Shown piece after piece: positions 7,962 through 16,506 of a stretch of 64,000 nt of DNA. This stretch comes from Rhodospirillaceae bacterium MC! (GTDB taxonomy: Bacteria > Pseudomonadota > Alphaproteobacteria > MC1), in contig NQOV01000007.1 in NCBI GenBank assembly GCA_002632265.1, positions 181,583-245,582 of the forward strand, written 5' to 3'. Each line of letters begins with the position of its first letter. The first letter of the stretch is position 1. A program made the translations under genes and the position numbers. The notes beneath the pieces were generated by a model. That model worked only from the letters and a program-made list of their open reading frames with translations. It made no database searches and was not told where the DNA came from.

Positions 7962-8759
7962 TTATTGCAAAATGAAATGACTCTTCTTATGACGAACAAG
8001 CCCAAAAATATCCACATCGGATTTAGTATCATCATAACCCAGTAGCTTTTTAAATTCAGGATCATCGCAACGTAAGAACACATTGAATTCTTTTTCTATC
8101 TTTAAGGTTGTAGGATAGGTAGGAATTCCCTCTTGAGTTTTTTGCAGAATTTCTGCGTGAAACTCTTGTAATTTCTTATTATCTGGATCAATGGCTAAAA
8201 TAAAAGCTAAATTTGCTAAAGTATATTCATGGGACGCAAAAATATAAACTTCATCATCTAAGGCTTTTATTTTCTTTAAGCTATTCCAATACTCATCCAA
8301 GATTCGCCCATCGAACATGCCACCGCACCCCATACTAAATAAGCTATCCCCCGTGAATAGGAATTGCGAATCATCATCATCAAAGCTTACCAAGTAAGAT
8401 GCACAATCCAAAGTATGCCCTGGTGTGAGAATGGTTTTTAAGGTTAGACCGTCAAGAATCTCGATCTCTTGATTATCTTGTAAATGCTTTTCTACGATAT
8501 CCAACTCCAACGCCGAACCGCCATGAACTACCGCTTGGGGAAAGATTGCTTTTACATCTTCCACGGCGTCAACATGATCATGATGACGATGAGTAAGGAA
8601 GATTTCACTCACTTCTCCGCCTAGATTCTCTAAGTTAGCTAGTGTCTCGTGAGCGTCGGTCGGATCGAAAATAATATGCTTATTGGTTTTAGTATTTGTA
8701 ATAACATAAACGTAATTATCTCGGTTCGCATTGAATAATGAAATGTTAAAAATTGACAT
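7962..8759 (-). CDS. gloB: Hydroxyacylglutathione hydrolase (glyoxalase II)
   Basis: This 265-residue metallo-beta-lactamase-fold protein has the metal-binding motif THRHHDHVD near residues 56-64. It also has a second histidine in the TPGHTLDCASY block, an aspartate in FTGDSLFSMGCG and a histidine in ASHEYT, which together form the two-metal site of glyoxalase II. It hydrolyses S-lactoylglutathione to lactate and glutathione in the cytosol. It is divergent from the methyltransferase/chorismate mutase pair, an arrangement familiar in alphaproteobacteria. Confidence 0.9.
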   Translation of the reverse strand: MSIFNISLFNANRDNYVYVITNTKTNKHIIFDPTDAHETLANLENLGGEVSEIFLTHRHHDHVDAVEDVKAIFPQAVVHGGSALELDIVEKHLQDNQEIEILDGLTLKTILTPGHTLDCASYLVSFDDDDSQFLFTGDSLFSMGCGGMFDGRILDEYWNSLKKIKALDDEVYIFASHEYTLANLAFILAIDPDNKKLQEFHAEILQKTQEGIPTYPTTLKIEKEFNVFLRCDDPEFKKLLGYDDTKSDVDIFGLVRHKKSHFILQ

Positions 8760-8846
8760 TGAAAGAAAAGTTCCCTATAATTATTTAAAGATACATTAAT
8801 ATAAATATATATACTATCCTTAAAAAATTAAAGGACACTAAAACAT

Positions 8847-9545
8847 ATGAATATCAAAAATAATGAGTTTCAGTCTTTTAGAGATTTTACTCAAGACCCA
8901 TATTTCCAAACTATTTTGAATTTTCAAAATACTATAATAGATAATAATAAACCGAATTACAAAAAAATTCAAGCTATTTCTTATGGTGTGATAAATCATC
9001 CCATATTTACAGATATCACAACCATCGATCAAGATATGGAAATAGATAAAAAACTCATAGAAGATATCTGCCCTAACTATCGTATATATAACGATAAAAG
9101 CCTGCCCTATGCCACCGATACCATGGATTATGTAGTAGTGGCGAATTCATTTGAGTATGCCCATAGCTCGGATAATGTTTTTAAAGAGCTATGGCGTATT
9201 TTAAAGCCCAATGGTAAACTTTTGGTAATGTATGTGAATCTCGATAATACTGATGAATCCATAGAATTATTCCATGAGATCAACTCTCATATTATAAATC
9301 TAGATTTCGATCTTATAAATAAATTTAATTTATACTCTTTACTAGGAAGTAATTTTGTGTTAAACTTATCATATCTAACTCAAACGAGCGAATTTATGGA
9401 TACTTTATTTAATCCGCTATGTTTGATGTTCGCCAATGTCTACAGAAAGCAAGACATTTTACGCATGAGTAAACTTACAAATAAAAAATTGTTTACCTTA
9501 AAGGAATCTGTTAACCTCTATAAGGAGAATTATAATGAAGAATAA
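8847..9545 (+). CDS. SAM-methyltransferase-like protein with degenerate cofactor site
   Basis: The 232-residue protein keeps the second half of a class I methyltransferase fold: LPYATDTMDYVVVANSFEYA, then ELWRILKPNGKLLVMYV. The glycine-rich SAM-binding motif near the N-terminus has been lost; the equivalent place reads IQAISYGVINHP. Homologues in other alphaproteobacteria sit between gloB and a chorismate mutase gene, the same order as here. Activity is doubtful on sequence grounds. The last 11 nt overlap the chorismate mutase gene, so the two are translated from one message. Confidence 0.6.
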   Translation: MNIKNNEFQSFRDFTQDPYFQTILNFQNTIIDNNKPNYKKIQAISYGVINHPIFTDITTIDQDMEIDKKLIEDICPNYRIYNDKSLPYATDTMDYVVVANSFEYAHSSDNVFKELWRILKPNGKLLVMYVNLDNTDESIELFHEINSHIINLDFDLINKFNLYSLLGSNFVLNLSYLTQTSEFMDTLFNPLCLMFANVYRKQDILRMSKLTNKKLFTLKESVNLYKENYNEE

Positions 9546-10326
9546 ATCAGAAATCGAGAACATATTAGCCCCACTTCGTCAGCGTCTCAATAAGATAGAT
9601 GATACCATGCTATCCCTACTTGAAGAACGTATTAGCATTGTTTCTCAAGTATCAAAGGAAAAACACGCTCTTAATATGCCCACATCTTTCCCCGGTAGAG
9701 AGGCCTCAATGCTTAAAACCTTAAGGGATAAAACCCAAGCATATTCGAAAAATGCCGTAGTTAAAATATGGCGTGAAAACATGGGTGCGTCTATGAAAAT
9801 CGAAGGGAATTACTCTGTTGGAACTCTAAAGGATAATATCAATAATCATATTACCTTAGCTCGAGATCACTATGGCGTAGAATCGCCCTTAAACAATAAC
9901 TTTAACACCTTTGATGAGCTTTTTTCTGCCTTAGAAAATAATAATGTTACCGTGATCGTCGTTCCCTTAGATACCAACAACAATCCCACCGACACAAAAT
10001 GGATTGCCTTACTCGATGAACATAAACACTTCATATGTGCCACCTTACCATTCGCCTACGAATTACCAGAATTAGCAGGATCTAGATCCGTAATAATAAC
10101 CAAACCCCTACCAGAAACCGACATCGGCACAGAAAAAGCCGTGCTTATCTCTCTAGATAATATAGAGGAAAAACACAAACTAACAAAATTCAAGATACTA
10201 TCAAGCCATAACAATCACTATCTCATCAACACCCATACCGACAACGAACTACACCACCTACAACACACATTCCCCACTTTGAAGATAATGGGATCATTCC
10301 ATAAGTCGCCTTTTGAAGAAAGCTAA
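9535..10326 (+). CDS. Chorismate mutase (AroQ type) with C-terminal extension
   Basis: Residues 10-95 form an AroQ-type chorismate mutase: LRQRLNKIDDTMLSLLEERI, then SKEKHAL and a GRE-centred helix. The Arg, Arg, Lys, Arg and Glu residues expected in the active site are in place. The enzyme converts chorismate to prephenate for Phe/Tyr synthesis. A further ~165 residues do not match a domain I can name; one segment (VIVVPLDTNNNP) is faintly like the prephenate dehydratase fold. The ATG overlaps the preceding methyltransferase-like gene by 11 nt and has an AAGGAG ribosome-binding site. The 40-bp palindrome at 10382-10421 probably ends the transcript. Confidence 0.75.
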   Translation: MKNKSEIENILAPLRQRLNKIDDTMLSLLEERISIVSQVSKEKHALNMPTSFPGREASMLKTLRDKTQAYSKNAVVKIWRENMGASMKIEGNYSVGTLKDNINNHITLARDHYGVESPLNNNFNTFDELFSALENNNVTVIVVPLDTNNNPTDTKWIALLDEHKHFICATLPFAYELPELAGSRSVIITKPLPETDIGTEKAVLISLDNIEEKHKLTKFKILSSHNNHYLINTHTDNELHHLQHTFPTLKIMGSFHKSPFEES

Positions 10327-10381
10327 TATGGTTACAAGGTTATAAGATTTGGTTGATTTTACCTTTCATTTAGTATTTTAT

Positions 10382-10421
10382 TTGATCATTACTGGCCTAA
10401 TATTAGGCCAGTAATGATCAA
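10382..10421. terminator. 40-bp perfect palindrome, probable terminator
   Basis: A perfect inverted repeat centred on CTGGCCTAATATTAGGCCAG extends over 40 bp from TTGATCATTA to TAATGATCAA. A related hairpin with G/C replacing A/T in both arms lies at 24391-24417. It follows the chorismate mutase stop by 55 nt. There is no long T run, so a binding site is also possible. Confidence 0.5.
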
Positions 10422-10460
10422 CCGTATCACATAAGAATCTATAAATTTCTTTTAAAGTTA

Positions 10461-10490
10461 TTGACAAGTGTATTAATGCTATGCTAAAGT
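10461..10490 (+). promoter_or_regulatory. Promoter of the YagU-like gene
   Basis: TTGACA at 10461-10466 is followed, after 18 nt, by TAAAGT at 10485-10490. A leader of about 105 nt precedes the start codon at 10604. Confidence 0.5.
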
Positions 10491-10603
10491 AATAACGATA
10501 TACATATTTACATACATATTTATATACATACTAATATAAGCATGTAAGTAATACTAATATTACAATCAATAATCTTTATAAATTAAAAGGAGTTATTTTA
10601 TTT

Positions 10604-11158
10604 ATGAATATAGTTAAATGGTGCTTTTCGCCATCAAAACCAGAAGAAAGAAATTTTAAGGCCGCAATCATTATGGGTCTTATACTGGGTGTTGTTACAA
10701 TATTTGTAAAATGGGGAGCAGGTCATCCTATTCCACCATTTTTAGTAGGACATCAAGCCCCGCCCGTTGTCATTGCCCATTGGTTAGGTCTAAAAGATCC
10801 CATGTACACATTTCTTGGTCATAGTTTACCTTGGGGGATGTTAGTACATGGCGGAACTGGTATTTCCTTTGGTTTATTCTATTGTATTTTTGCCGAATTT
10901 TTCCCACGTTTACGTGTTTGGAGAGGCATTGCCTATGGTATTGGAATAGCAGTTGTCTTCCATGCTATTGTTGTACCTGGCATGGGATTACAAACATTCC
11001 CACTTCATGATGTGAATTCGGTTTTATCTATCTTAAGTGAAATTTTTAGTACTGGATTTACATTTTGGGTATGTGAAGAAATGAATCGTAGTATCCGTAA
11101 AAGTATGGGAACACCCCTACCAAACTTTATAGATCCTAATACTTCTTTAGAGAAATAA
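10604..11158 (+). CDS. YagU-family (DUF1440) inner-membrane protein
   Basis: The 184-residue polytopic protein resembles E. coli YagU. Shared stretches include the N-terminal segment with FVKWGAGHP, the YTFLGH block, a membrane segment FGLFYCIFAEFFP and the C-terminal SEIF...FW region. About four transmembrane segments are predicted (near residues 20-38, 83-103, 110-130 and 143-162). E. coli YagU is linked to acid resistance; the molecular role is unknown. The gene has its own promoter and terminator and is thus monocistronic. The ribosome-binding site is AAAAGGAG, about 12 nt before the ATG. Confidence 0.75.
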   Translation: MNIVKWCFSPSKPEERNFKAAIIMGLILGVVTIFVKWGAGHPIPPFLVGHQAPPVVIAHWLGLKDPMYTFLGHSLPWGMLVHGGTGISFGLFYCIFAEFFPRLRVWRGIAYGIGIAVVFHAIVVPGMGLQTFPLHDVNSVLSILSEIFSTGFTFWVCEEMNRSIRKSMGTPLPNFIDPNTSLEK

Positions 11159-11196
11159 CTTTCACAACAGCGTATATTCATACACATTATAAAAGC

Positions 11197-11228
11197 AAAA
11201 GCAACTTGAAATAAATCAAGTTGCTTTT
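11197..11228 (+). terminator. Intrinsic terminator of the YagU-like gene
   Basis: AAAAGCAACTTGA (11197-11209) pairs perfectly with TCAAGTTGCTTTT (11216-11228) across a 6-nt loop, and a T-rich end follows. It lies 39 nt after the stop codon. Confidence 0.8.
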
Positions 11229-11235
11229 TAATATT

Positions 11236-11311
11236 TGGTGATCCCTACGGGATTCGAACCCGTGTTGCCGCCGTGAAAGGGCAGTGTCCTAGGCCTCTAG
11301 ACGAAGGGACC
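11236..11311 (-). tRNA. tRNA-Glu (UUC)
   Basis: A complete 76-nt cloverleaf on the minus strand includes an encoded CCA (TGG at 11236-11238). The acceptor stem GGTCCCT pairs with AGGGATC with one G-U pair. The anticodon loop CCTTTCACG has anticodon TTC, and the T arm is GTTCGAATC. It is followed on the same strand by the YagU-like gene's terminator region in the opposite direction. Confidence 0.95.
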
Positions 11312-11393
11312 CTAGTGTAATATTGTGATTTTCTTTAAAAAATCGCAATCAAAGATTAAATCTCTGATTATATTGATATCTTACATAAAAGTA

Positions 11394-11469
11394 TGGTGAT
11401 CCCTACGGGATTCGAACCCGTGTTGCCGCCGTGAAAGGGCAGTGTCCTGGGCCTCTAGACGAAGGGACC
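11394..11469 (-). tRNA. tRNA-Glu (UUC), second copy
   Basis: This copy is identical to the one at 11236-11311 except for one base in the D-arm region (CCCAGG instead of CCTAGG on the RNA strand). It also encodes CCA. The two genes are 82 nt apart and probably transcribed together from upstream of 11469. Confidence 0.95.
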
Positions 11470-11819
11470 ATGACTTTTAATAAATCTTAAGCGTAAAAAT
11501 ATAAGCTAAAGATTATAAATCAATCTTGTATGTTATACTATAAAGCAAAGGATATTGCAAACGATTTTTTTATAAATCATTAACAGATCCAAAAAAAGCA
11601 TACTGATACATATATTTAAAGATGAATTTATTTAAATATATTATATTAAATGGATTCTTGATTCTCTATTGTTTAAAACCACCTAGTAATTGGCATGAAT
11701 TTTGCATGATATCTTAGATAATAAAGCATAAACACGCTAAAAATATATTTAATTTTTACAACGTATTTAACAACATATTAGCTAAACAACAGTTAATTAT
11801 TAAGGAAAGGTTTTACATC
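11470..11819. other. Intergenic region with sigma-54-like site
   Basis: This 350-nt AT-rich stretch holds no gene. It should contain the minus-strand promoter of the tRNA pair and, at 11691-11707, a sigma-54-type promoter directed toward the gene at 11820. A Shine-Dalgarno AAGGAAAGG lies about 10 nt before that gene. Confidence 0.6.
11691..11707 (+). promoter_or_regulatory. Sigma-54 (RpoN) type promoter
   Basis: TGGCATG-N4-TTGCAT matches the -24/-12 consensus TGGCAYG-N4-TTGCW at every defined base, with the correct GG-to-GC spacing of 12 nt. The predicted start near 11718 leaves a leader of about 100 nt. No sigma-54 activator gene is in the window, and I do not see a convincing sigma-70 promoter in the same gap. 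Confidence 0.5.
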
Positions 11820-13160
11820 ATGTCTTATCACATCCAACCTCGATCAATGAGAGAAGATTACCAAGTGATCCATGAAAATTCGTACGTGGAAAGAGCTAAA
11901 TTAAACGGCTATGGATCTTCCCACGAAAAACACCAAACATTAGACCAATTAGCAGGCGGTGAGGGCAATATGGCGGCTGCATTCGGTCAAACACATACAG
12001 GGGAAGCCACTCCAAACAATCAAATTAACGATCAAGTGGACGTTAATCAAGATCCGACTCAAGATGGTACAGATCAAAACGGCGGAAGTGTTGGTAATTC
12101 GGCTCTTGAAGATATCGTATACAGATTAATGCAAAATCCACAAGATAGCTCAAAGGAAATCCACGATAATGTTGAATTCCTAAGCGATCAAGTGAGAGAT
12201 CTAACCGCAACCGATCACGCAGGCAACAACCAACACGCAGGCATTCAAAGAAATCTCCAACGTGGTTTTGATTCTTTCAATAAGAAAGTTCCAACCTATC
12301 AAGCATTCCTTAAAAATCTTGAAGAAAATAAGCAAAATATCGAAGAACAGTTGAAACAAGCCGAAGAAAAACTTAATCCTGAAGATGACGATCAACAGGA
12401 TAAAAATAACGGTCTACAAGCTCGTAAAACTTCCCCTGTAGCTCAACAAGATGACGAGAAAAAGAAAGGACGCACAGAAAACGAGATCGAAGATTCTGAT
12501 GTATCTGATAAGGAAAAAGAAAAACTTGAAGGCAAAATCCAAAGCCTTAAGGACGAATCATCAGAGTATCAAAGCGTTATTGACAATGTAAAAGCAGAAT
12601 TACAACGTGCAAAAGATCTGCAAACCCACGCAAAAAACCATATGGAACACCTACAAGCAGGCACAACCACGCAACAACAAGCCAGTGGCACAAATACAAC
12701 TGATCAAGACGGTAATAACGGCGAACATACAGGCGATCAAACAGGCGACGGCAAAAACACAGGCGATCAACAACATACCGCCAGCGGAAAAGTTCGTGGC
12801 CCACAAGATGAGATCACTGATCCCTATGAAATCTATAAGAAAGCACATCCTGAAGTATTTGGCGGAACTGCCACAGAAACGACCACAGATCCCACAGATG
12901 ACGCCTTAAAGAATTATCTTGCACGCCGTCAACATGCTAAGGAACAATCATCAGGTGGCTCAACAAGTTCAAGCGAAGAGCAGACCAAAGCATTAATCTC
13001 GCAAATTCTCGCAGGAGCTGGACAATCTGGCACAGATACCGCCTTAGGTTTAGGTAGTTTAAATGGTCTATCAGGCTTAAGCGGAACAACAGGAACAAGT
13101 TCTACGGAAACTTCTACAGAAGATAGAATCCAAAGCATATTACAACAGTTCCAAAACTAA
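11820..13160 (+). CDS. Disordered, coiled-coil protein of unknown function
   Basis: This 446-residue, highly polar protein has no signal peptide, no transmembrane segment and no cysteine. Regions in order: a Gln/Asn/Gly-rich N-terminal part (about 1-95); a helical, coiled-coil-prone part with FLKNLEENKQNIEEQLKQAE (about 160-195) and a second one with KEKEKLEGKIQSLKD (about 225-270); a Thr/Gly/Gln-rich linker containing GDQTGDG-type repeats (about 275-325); and a Gly/Ser/Thr-rich C-terminus ending EDRIQSILQQFQN. I recognise no family. Composition resembles secreted effectors, needle or hook accessory proteins. The sigma-54-like promoter hints at regulated, possibly appendage- or stress-linked expression. 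It stands alone between tRNA genes and rpmH. Confidence 0.75.
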   Translation: MSYHIQPRSMREDYQVIHENSYVERAKLNGYGSSHEKHQTLDQLAGGEGNMAAAFGQTHTGEATPNNQINDQVDVNQDPTQDGTDQNGGSVGNSALEDIVYRLMQNPQDSSKEIHDNVEFLSDQVRDLTATDHAGNNQHAGIQRNLQRGFDSFNKKVPTYQAFLKNLEENKQNIEEQLKQAEEKLNPEDDDQQDKNNGLQARKTSPVAQQDDEKKKGRTENEIEDSDVSDKEKEKLEGKIQSLKDESSEYQSVIDNVKAELQRAKDLQTHAKNHMEHLQAGTTTQQQASGTNTTDQDGNNGEHTGDQTGDGKNTGDQQHTASGKVRGPQDEITDPYEIYKKAHPEVFGGTATETTTDPTDDALKNYLARRQHAKEQSSGGSTSSSEEQTKALISQILAGAGQSGTDTALGLGSLNGLSGLSGTTGTSSTETSTEDRIQSILQQFQN

Positions 13161-13168
13161 GGAGCTAA

Positions 13169-13196
13169 AAAGGTCATATTACGCACCTTTCTTTTT
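13169..13196 (+). terminator. Weak terminator of the coiled-coil gene
   Basis: AAAGGT (13169-13174) pairs with ACCTTT (13185-13190) across a 10-nt loop, followed by CTTTTTCC. The stem is only 6 bp, so the call is tentative. Confidence 0.4.
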
Positions 13197-13345
13197 CCTT
13201 TGAAACTCGTTTTTTACAGTCTGATAATTTTATAACCTATAATTATTCGTGGGAGTTTTCATGATCATTTTCATGGTCATTTCCTTATTCAAGTCAGAAA
13301 TTTCCCATGGAATAATAAATAAGATATAAATAATAAAAAAAGTAT

Positions 13346-13374
13346 TTGACTTCCGCCATATTTTATTGTATAAC
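13346..13374 (+). promoter_or_regulatory. Promoter of the rpmH operon
   Basis: TTGACT (13346-13351), a 17-nt spacer and TATAAC (13369-13374). The leader to the rpmH start is about 120 nt. Confidence 0.7.
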
Positions 13375-13501
13375 TACTTCATAAGATTTAAAATGCTGTG
13401 ATTCTTTAACTTAACTTATAAATCTCTTATATTTATAAAGCAAGCTTAAAGCATTCGCAGATAATAACAAATTCATAGATAATAACAAAAAGGGTAATAA
13501 C

Positions 13502-13636
13502 ATGAAACGCACTTTCCAACCTAGTCGTTTAGTTCGCAAACGCCGTCATGGTTTTCGTTCTCGTTTATCAACTGTTGGCGGTCGTCGTGTATTAAATGCA
13601 CGCCGTGCTAAAGGTCGCAAGCGTTTATCTGCTTAA
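13502..13636 (+). CDS. rpmH: 50S ribosomal protein L34
   Basis: This 44-residue basic protein starts [20 protein letters not shown] and ends GRKRLSA, the standard L34 sequence, full length. AAGGG lies before the ATG. It heads the conserved rpmH-rnpA-yidD-yidC block. Confidence 0.97.
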   Translation: MKRTFQPSRLVRKRRHGFRSRLSTVGGRRVLNARRAKGRKRLSA

Positions 13637-13661
13637 TATTTTAATATAAGTATTTTGTATT

Positions 13662-14120
13662 ATGATTACAGATAAAAGATATAAAAATCTGTCTACTTTA
13701 ACCAAGCGGGCAGATTTTTTGCGTTTGCAAAACTCAAAAAGAAAATGGATAACATCTTCGTATATCTTGCTAATTCTTCCGAAAAAGCAAGATAATACTC
13801 AAGATGATATCCGAGTTGGTTATACCGTAACAAAAAAAGTTGGTAATTCTCCCGAACGTAGCCGAATAAAAAGAAGATTAAAGGAACTCACAAGACTCCA
13901 TTTATCTCAACACGGCAAGAAAGATTTCGATTATTTATTCATTGGTAGAGCAAATGCCAAGCATGAAAATTTTGCCACAATGGTCAAAAATCTAGAAAAA
14001 GGCCTTATCTTTCTCGACGCCCATAATTCCAAAGTAAAAGATAAAACCAAGAATAAGAATCCCAACCATAAGGCAAAAGCAAAAAGCAAACCCAATCCCA
14101 ATCCCAAAGCCACCACATAA
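13662..14120 (+). CDS. rnpA: Ribonuclease P protein component
   Basis: The 152-residue protein contains the family core: TKRADFLRLQNSKRKW near residues 14-29, then VGYTVTKKVGNSPERSRIKR, which holds the RNR-like basic helix for RNA binding. It assists the RNase P RNA in 5' maturation of tRNA. The last ~25 residues form a Lys/Asn/Pro low-complexity tail not found in usual RnpA. Gap to rpmH is 25 nt and to yidD 20 nt, consistent with an operon. Confidence 0.92.
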   Translation: MITDKRYKNLSTLTKRADFLRLQNSKRKWITSSYILLILPKKQDNTQDDIRVGYTVTKKVGNSPERSRIKRRLKELTRLHLSQHGKKDFDYLFIGRANAKHENFATMVKNLEKGLIFLDAHNSKVKDKTKNKNPNHKAKAKSKPNPNPKATT

Positions 14121-14140
14121 AAGATACAAGATAAAAACAC

Positions 14141-14392
14141 ATGCACATCTTCACATTACTCATAAAATCATTCTCAAAGTTATCCTTAAATATTTTATTA
14201 TTATTACTCGGCACATATAGATTAATATCCTTATATTTCGGTACAGGAAAATGCAGATTTTCCCCAACATGTTCTCTATATGCCAAGCAATCCCTAAAGA
14301 AGTATGGAGCGATAAAAGGGAGTTATCTCGCCATAAAACGTATACTAAAATGCCACCCATGGGGCGGTAGTGGTTATGATCCTGTACCGTAA
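14141..14392 (+). CDS. yidD: Membrane insertion efficiency factor YidD
   Basis: An 83-residue protein with the characteristic cysteine-containing blocks [19 protein letters not shown] and [18 protein letters not shown]. YidD is a small membrane-associated protein that supports YidC-dependent insertion. Its place between rnpA and yidC is the canonical one. The N-terminal hydrophobic helix (about residues 8-28) fits membrane association. Confidence 0.93.
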   Translation: MHIFTLLIKSFSKLSLNILLLLLGTYRLISLYFGTGKCRFSPTCSLYAKQSLKKYGAIKGSYLAIKRILKCHPWGGSGYDPVP

Positions 14393-14511
14393 AAATATAA
14401 ATATATAAATAATCCTTGATTTTATAAACTAATTAGTGCAAAATAACATTACTATTATATGAGTTGGATTCTATCAATATCCTATTTAATAAACCTTTTG
14501 TGAGAAAAAAT

Positions 14512-16419
14512 ATGAGCAATAATTTTGACAATTACGATAACACCAATAACAGCAATAAACAAGATACTAGAAATATAGTTATATTTGTTATTATAGCAGT
14601 AATTTTATTCTTAGGATATTTCGCCTATACAACGTATATCAACCCACCACCAGCAGATAAAAAACCTGTAGCTAGCCAAAGCAAAACAGGAGCTAATAAT
14701 AAAGGGACTACTAATACAAATGGCACAAGCGACATCGCTACCCCTGATCTAAGTGGCACAGATAACACTCTACAATCAAGCACTAATCAAGCTCTAGCCA
14801 AGCATAAAGCCAATACTCCCCTTGATACTCCACGCCTAAAGATAGAATCAAGTGGTGTAAGTGGTTCGATAGCTCTAAAAGGTGCATTTATTGATGATGT
14901 TACCTTGAAAAACTACTACAAAACAGTAGCCCATAAGACTAAGATCATTCTCTTAAAAAAGCGTGGCTTACAAAATGCCTATTACTCTAATTTCGGTTGG
15001 GTTTTAAGTGATAAAAGTATTATCGTTCCCAATAAGAATACTCTATGGTCTACCAACGATAGCCTATTAACAGAAACCAAACCAGTAACCTTATTTTGGA
15101 AAAATCCTCAAGGTGTTACATTCTTCCAAGATATCAGCATTGATAAGGATTTCATGTTTACCATTAAGCAACGTGTAAAAAATGAATCCAACAAAAACTT
15201 TACCGTTTACCCTTATGCGAAAGTCGTTAGCCATGGCACTCCTGAAATTGAAGCGAATGTCCGTTCATCATACATCATGCACATTGGATTCATTGGCTCG
15301 TTGGGAAAAAGCGTTCAACGTGAGAAATTCCTAAAACTATTTGATAAGGATGATCAAATAACCAAAGATTCAAGCGAAGAATCTTGGGTGGGGATGACAA
15401 CAAAAAGTTGGCTAGTAGCCGTTGCTCCAGCTCAACAAAAAACAGAAATCACCGCTCACATGTTCGGTTTAAATAAAGATGCACTATTTCCCACTTTAGA
15501 AACCAACTACATTTCCAAACTTGGCATAATTGCCAACGCAGGGCAAGAAGTAAGCTACAGTTCCCACTTATTTGCAGGAGCTAAAGAAATTAAGATCCTA
15601 AACAAATACAGAGACACATATCATCTTGATAAATTTGATTACTCTGTGGATTGGGGATGGTTTAGCTTTATTACCAAGCCATTATTCTTACTATTAAACT
15701 TCCTAGCTACTTCCATTGGTCATGTGGGGATTGCGATTCTTGTATTAACATTAATTGTGAAATCTTGCTTATTCCCACTTGCTTATAAATCTTCCATATC
15801 TATGAATAAGATGAAGATTCATCAGCCAGAATTAAAAGCTCTAAAGGAAAAATATGGCGACGATAAAACAAGAATCCAAAAGGAAACCATGGCCATTTAC
15901 AAACGCCACAAGATCAATCCTGCATCAGGTTGTTTGCCAATGATTATCCAAGTGCCGATCTTCTTTAGTTTATATAAAGTGTTCTATGTAACAATTGAAA
16001 TGCGTCAGCAACCATTCTTTGGCTGGATTCACGATCTAACATCGCAAGATCCTACAACACTATGGAATCTATTCGGCTTGATACCTTACAACATCACCGA
16101 ACATCTGCCATTCCAAATGCCTCAAATGCTACATTTAGGTGCATGGCCGATCTTACTTGGGATTTCTATGTGGTTTCAACAAAGAGCCAATCCACAACCA
16201 ACAGATCCAACCCAAGCGAAAATCATGAAATGGTTACCTGTAATCTTTACCTTAATGCTTTCAACATTCCCAGTTGGTCTAGTAATTTACTGGACATGGA
16301 ATAACTCATTGACAGCCATACAACAATTCACAATCCAAAAACTAAACCTAGGACAAGAAAAAAAGATAAAAGACAAAACCAAAGCCGAAAAGAAAGAAGC
16401 CAAAAAACATCCTAAATAA
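14512..16419 (+). CDS. yidC: Membrane protein insertase YidC
   Basis: The full-length Gram-negative YidC has an N-terminal transmembrane helix (about residues 21-40), a large periplasmic domain (about 90-375), and five C-terminal membrane segments beginning near LLNFLATSIGHVGIAILVLT. The conserved cytoplasmic hairpin EKYGDDKTRIQKE and the segment ASGCLPMIIQVPIFFSLYKV are present. It inserts and folds inner-membrane proteins with or without SecYEG. I place the start at ATG 14512 (MSNNFDN). A TTG at 14464 is in frame, but adds residues unlike YidC starts. The C-terminus is Lys-rich, as expected for ribosome contact. A 29-bp hairpin ends the operon. Confidence 0.95.
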   Translation: MSNNFDNYDNTNNSNKQDTRNIVIFVIIAVILFLGYFAYTTYINPPPADKKPVASQSKTGANNKGTTNTNGTSDIATPDLSGTDNTLQSSTNQALAKHKANTPLDTPRLKIESSGVSGSIALKGAFIDDVTLKNYYKTVAHKTKIILLKKRGLQNAYYSNFGWVLSDKSIIVPNKNTLWSTNDSLLTETKPVTLFWKNPQGVTFFQDISIDKDFMFTIKQRVKNESNKNFTVYPYAKVVSHGTPEIEANVRSSYIMHIGFIGSLGKSVQREKFLKLFDKDDQITKDSSEESWVGMTTKSWLVAVAPAQQKTEITAHMFGLNKDALFPTLETNYISKLGIIANAGQEVSYSSHLFAGAKEIKILNKYRDTYHLDKFDYSVDWGWFSFITKPLFLLLNFLATSIGHVGIAILVLTLIVKSCLFPLAYKSSISMNKMKIHQPELKALKEKYGDDKTRIQKETMAIYKRHKINPASGCLPMIIQVPIFFSLYKVFYVTIEMRQQPFFGWIHDLTSQDPTTLWNLFGLIPYNITEHLPFQMPQMLHLGAWPILLGISMWFQQRANPQPTDPTQAKIMKWLPVIFTLMLSTFPVGLVIYWTWNNSLTAIQQFTIQKLNLGQEKKIKDKTKAEKKEAKKHPK

Positions 16420-16430
16420 AATCCCCCTAC

Positions 16431-16495
16431 TTACAGGATAAACAAAAAAGCATATGACTAATAAGAAGTCATATGCTTTTTTGTTTATCCTGTAA
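16431..16495. terminator. 29-bp perfect hairpin between yidC and permease 1
   Basis: The arms 16431-16459 and 16467-16495 are perfectly complementary over 29 bp with a 7-nt loop. A and T runs are inside the stem, so it can act as a bidirectional terminator for the converging yidC and permease 1 genes. Related shorter hairpins lie behind permease 2 (18314-18348) and before the repeat array behind permease 3 (20205-20241). Confidence 0.8.
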
Positions 16496-16506
16496 ATTAA
16501 TATTAA

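Larger units (their letters stand above)
13161..13501. other. Gap between the coiled-coil gene and rpmH
   Basis: The 341-nt region contains a weak terminator hairpin right after the stop (13169-13196) and the rpmH promoter at 13346-13374. The middle part holds nothing I recognise. Confidence 0.6.
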
